From assembly GCA_028686135.1 (NCBI GenBank), contig JAQUCP010000006.1, forward strand, positions 1 through 64,000: a DNA stretch of 64,000 nucleotides, read 5' to 3'. The notes beneath the pieces are model-generated. The model did no database searches. It was not told where the DNA came from and was given only the letters and a program-made list of their open reading frames with translations. The position numbers and the translations under genes are program-made. Positions 62,523-64,000 of the stretch are shown here, piece by piece. Origin of the DNA: UBA12481 sp012523435 (GTDB lineage: Bacteria; Bacteroidota; Bacteroidia; Bacteroidales; UBA12481). The first letter of the stretch is position 1; each line of letters opens with the position of its first letter.

Positions 62523-63044
62523 TTAACGATGACTGGAAACAAAACCACCGGTTCCCTTTTCCCTGGTGTCAGTATTATGTGGCCTTGATCGCCGAAAATG
62601 AGCCATCACACCTGGCATCAGCGTGAAAATCAAGATGAGCAGGCCAAGAATGGCAACAGCCGACTGGATCCAGAACTGGTAGCCAATGAGAATGATCTGC
62701 ACATGAATCCAAATAATGACCATCAGCCCGGTATAAAGACTGTAGGTCCAGGCCCAATGACGATTCCGATAGATATTGAACACATGAGCCCACTTCCAGT
62801 GTGGCCTGGTTAGCAGGGGATAAATCAACAAGAGCGGTAATAGCCCAAGAAAAACCCCCAGAACCAGGCCCGGCGTAAAGAAACTCTCAAAAGGCAATAG
62901 TTCCAGCACCTCCGGTGGCATCCCTAGATACTCACCTGATGGATCGTACATCAGCCCAAAACCTCCAAACAGAGCGGCGGCGGATAGGATTAAAAGGAGG
63001 AAAATAAGAATATAAAGTGTGAAGGGTTTTTTATCCTTACCCAT
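62523..63044 (-). CDS. four-helix membrane protein of unknown function
   Basis: The 173-residue protein has four hydrophobic segments (about 8-30, 55-78, 98-120 and 128-148) and a basic, Arg/Ser-rich C-terminal tail (HFRRSRPHNTDTREKGTG). The loop with YNIYRNRHWAWT-like aromatic residues lies on the cytosolic side by the positive-inside rule. I recognise no family. It lies between a partial DUF1080 gene (35 bp) and the methyltransferase remnant (20 bp) on the same strand. Confidence 0.65.
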   Translation of the reverse strand: MGKDKKPFTLYILIFLLLILSAAALFGGFGLMYDPSGEYLGMPPEVLELLPFESFFTPGLVLGVFLGLLPLLLIYPLLTRPHWKWAHVFNIYRNRHWAWTYSLYTGLMVIIWIHVQIILIGYQFWIQSAVAILGLLILIFTLMPGVMAHFRRSRPHNTDTREKGTGGFVSSHR

Positions 63045-63079
63045 TACATCATATTTGGTTAAACCATCAGTAGAATCAA

Positions 63080-64000
63080 CTACAACTCCTTGATTCTCAC
63101 GTTTCTAAACCTCAATTGAGATCCATGCCCCAGAAATCCAATATGGCCCGAACGCCTTTTCAGGCCGGGGTGATCATTATGGTCAATGGTGCCATTTCGG
63201 CTGGCCTCGGCCAGATCGCCATCTACAATAACGGTCCCGTTCACAGTCACCCGGATATGGTTCCCCTTGATCCAGATCTCCTCTTCGTTCCATTCACCTA
63301 CCGGCTTGAGAGAGCCCCGGCGTGCGGGAATGACTCCATATACCGAGCCATGGTACTGATACTGTTGCAGGTTAGCGTAAATAGGTGATGAATCGTCCAA
63401 CACCTGGATTTCCATGCCGACATAGGCAGCATCTCCCTCCAGCGGAGCACGAATCCCAATACCGTTATTGGCGCCCGGGGTGAGCTGAAACTCAAAACGG
63501 AAGGCAAAATCAGCATACTCCTTTTCCGTGTATAGGTTACCAGAACCACCACCTTGCGGATCGACCAAAATTTCACTATTATCTACCTTATAGTCAGTCT
63601 TATTACCAATCCAGCCATCCAGATTTTTGCCATTAAATAGGGCTACAAATCCTTCTGACTGTTCCTCCACGGTGAGACCATACGTTTCACTGCTGATCTC
63701 CCTCACATAAATATTCCTGAATCCCAGGTCAGTACCATGAGCTTGCAACTCAATCGCTCCGGTGGGGAAGATTGGCAGGGAACGATCCCAGTAGTTTTCG
63801 AGAATCACCTGATCGACAACGAGAACACCATTGAGGTAAACAGTTACCCGATCACCTATCATTTTGATATAGAAGGTATTCCACTCTCCTACCGGATTAT
63901 CGGCAAAGCGAAGCGGTTTACTTGGGTTAACCTGATTATTGTAAAGGCCGCCTGATCCCACCTGGGCACCTACGTCGGTACGGGCTGGATCCCAAATCTG
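63080..64000 (-). CDS. tandem DUF1080 glycan-binding/3-keto-disaccharide hydrolase protein (5' part beyond window)
   Basis: The frame stays open to the window edge (first visible residues QIWDPARTDVGAQVGSGGLY), so the GTG at 63961 is not the true start. The end of one DUF1080 jelly roll (NPVGEWNTFYIKMIGDRVTVYLNG, IELQAHGTDLGFRNIYVREI) is followed by a complete second one (FVALFNGKNLDGWIGN, GANNGIGIRAP, MEIQVLDDSSP, GEWNEEEIWIKGNHI, HIGFLGHGSQLRFRNVRIKEL). Such double-domain proteins are frequent in Bacteroidetes and Planctomycetes and act on glycans. The N-terminal signal lies outside the window. Confidence 0.85.
   Translation of the reverse strand, partial: QIWDPARTDVGAQVGSGGLYNNQVNPSKPLRFADNPVGEWNTFYIKMIGDRVTVYLNGVLVVDQVILENYWDRSLPIFPTGAIELQAHGTDLGFRNIYVREISSETYGLTVEEQSEGFVALFNGKNLDGWIGNKTDYKVDNSEILVDPQGGGSGNLYTEKEYADFAFRFEFQLTPGANNGIGIRAPLEGDAAYVGMEIQVLDDSSPIYANLQQYQYHGSVYGVIPARRGSLKPVGEWNEEEIWIKGNHIRVTVNGTVIVDGDLAEASRNGTIDHNDHPGLKRRSGHIGFLGHGSQLRFRNVRIKEL

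Noticed and set aside
1..64000. tRNA, rRNA, CRISPR, insertion sequences, prophage or toxin-antitoxin genes.
   Set aside because: None was seen: no tRNA T-loop with acceptor pairing, no regularly spaced repeats of CRISPR size, and no transposase or integrase frame.

Overview
The window reads as a Bacteroidota (Bacteroidetes) chromosome segment, probably from an assembled draft or metagenome bin, because it holds a run of exactly 100 Ns (32784-32883). The phylum call rests on several signals. There are repeated promoter matches to the Bacteroidetes -33/-7 consensus (TTTG-N19/20-TAnnTTTG). Two surface proteins carry type IX secretion C-terminal sorting domains. There are many SusE/DUF1080/DUF5916-type envelope proteins, almost no Shine-Dalgarno sequences, and a Chlamydia/Bacteroidetes-type V-ATPase operon. 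No tRNA, rRNA, CRISPR array, transposase or phage gene was seen.

Layout. 1-4.5 kb: a partial secreted phosphoesterase (minus), a Dps ferritin with a clear terminator, a DUF5916 outer-membrane protein and a short-chain dehydrogenase. 4.6-12.2 kb: a seven-gene V/A-type ATPase operon (E, DUF2764, A, B, D, I, K). Its K subunit keeps every residue of the Enterococcus hirae Na+ site, so a sodium-coupled enzyme is predicted. 12.2-25.7 kb: mostly housekeeping and envelope genes: an MFS transporter, a DUF6051 hydrolase, a LytTR regulator, a YciI-like lipoprotein, a small unknown protein next to mntP, a porin, a tandem class II aldolase whose second copy has lost its metal site, an RRM RNA-binding protein, a DUF1080 lipoprotein, a very acidic small protein, a C-type-lectin T9SS protein, a CPA2 antiporter, RlmI and a thioredoxin-like protein.

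25.7-31.6 kb: a non-coding stretch full of ACCTGTCAGGT palindromes and a 14-bp tandem repeat, then a glycan-related group: an unknown lipoprotein, a possible small TTG-start gene, a GH127/DUF1680 lipoprotein and an 818-residue lipoprotein that looks like an unclassified glycoside hydrolase. 31.7-40.3 kb: a cluster around a poly-gamma-glutamate-type amide ligase (PgsB) and PgsW (both cut by the assembly gap), followed by a DUF6305 protein, a DctM-like permease, an unlisted 51-residue membrane protein, an AstE-like zinc amidohydrolase and two paralogous exported C69 peptidases. Together they suggest synthesis, trimming and re-uptake of a glutamyl (or similar amide-linked) polymer. This is the best candidate for an undescribed system.

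40.3-51.4 kb: a ChaN-like protein, a small winged-helix protein, an AMP-forming acyl-CoA ligase, then a non-coding RNA with its own promoter and a long closing stem ending in a U-tract (6S-like). After it comes a complete histidine operon on the minus strand (hisG, a hisD-hisC fusion, hisB, hisH, hisA, hisF, hisIE). The operon is preceded by a textbook leader peptide with seven histidines in 23 codons and an attenuator hairpin abutting the hisG start codon. 51.5-64 kb: an Ig-like lipoprotein, a minus-strand run of GT39, GH59 and GH110 (terminal beta- and alpha-galactose removal), a tyrosine phosphatase and an AI-2E-type permease, a T9SS-secreted beta-helix protein, a methyltransferase remnant with an internal deletion, a four-helix membrane protein and a partial tandem DUF1080 protein.
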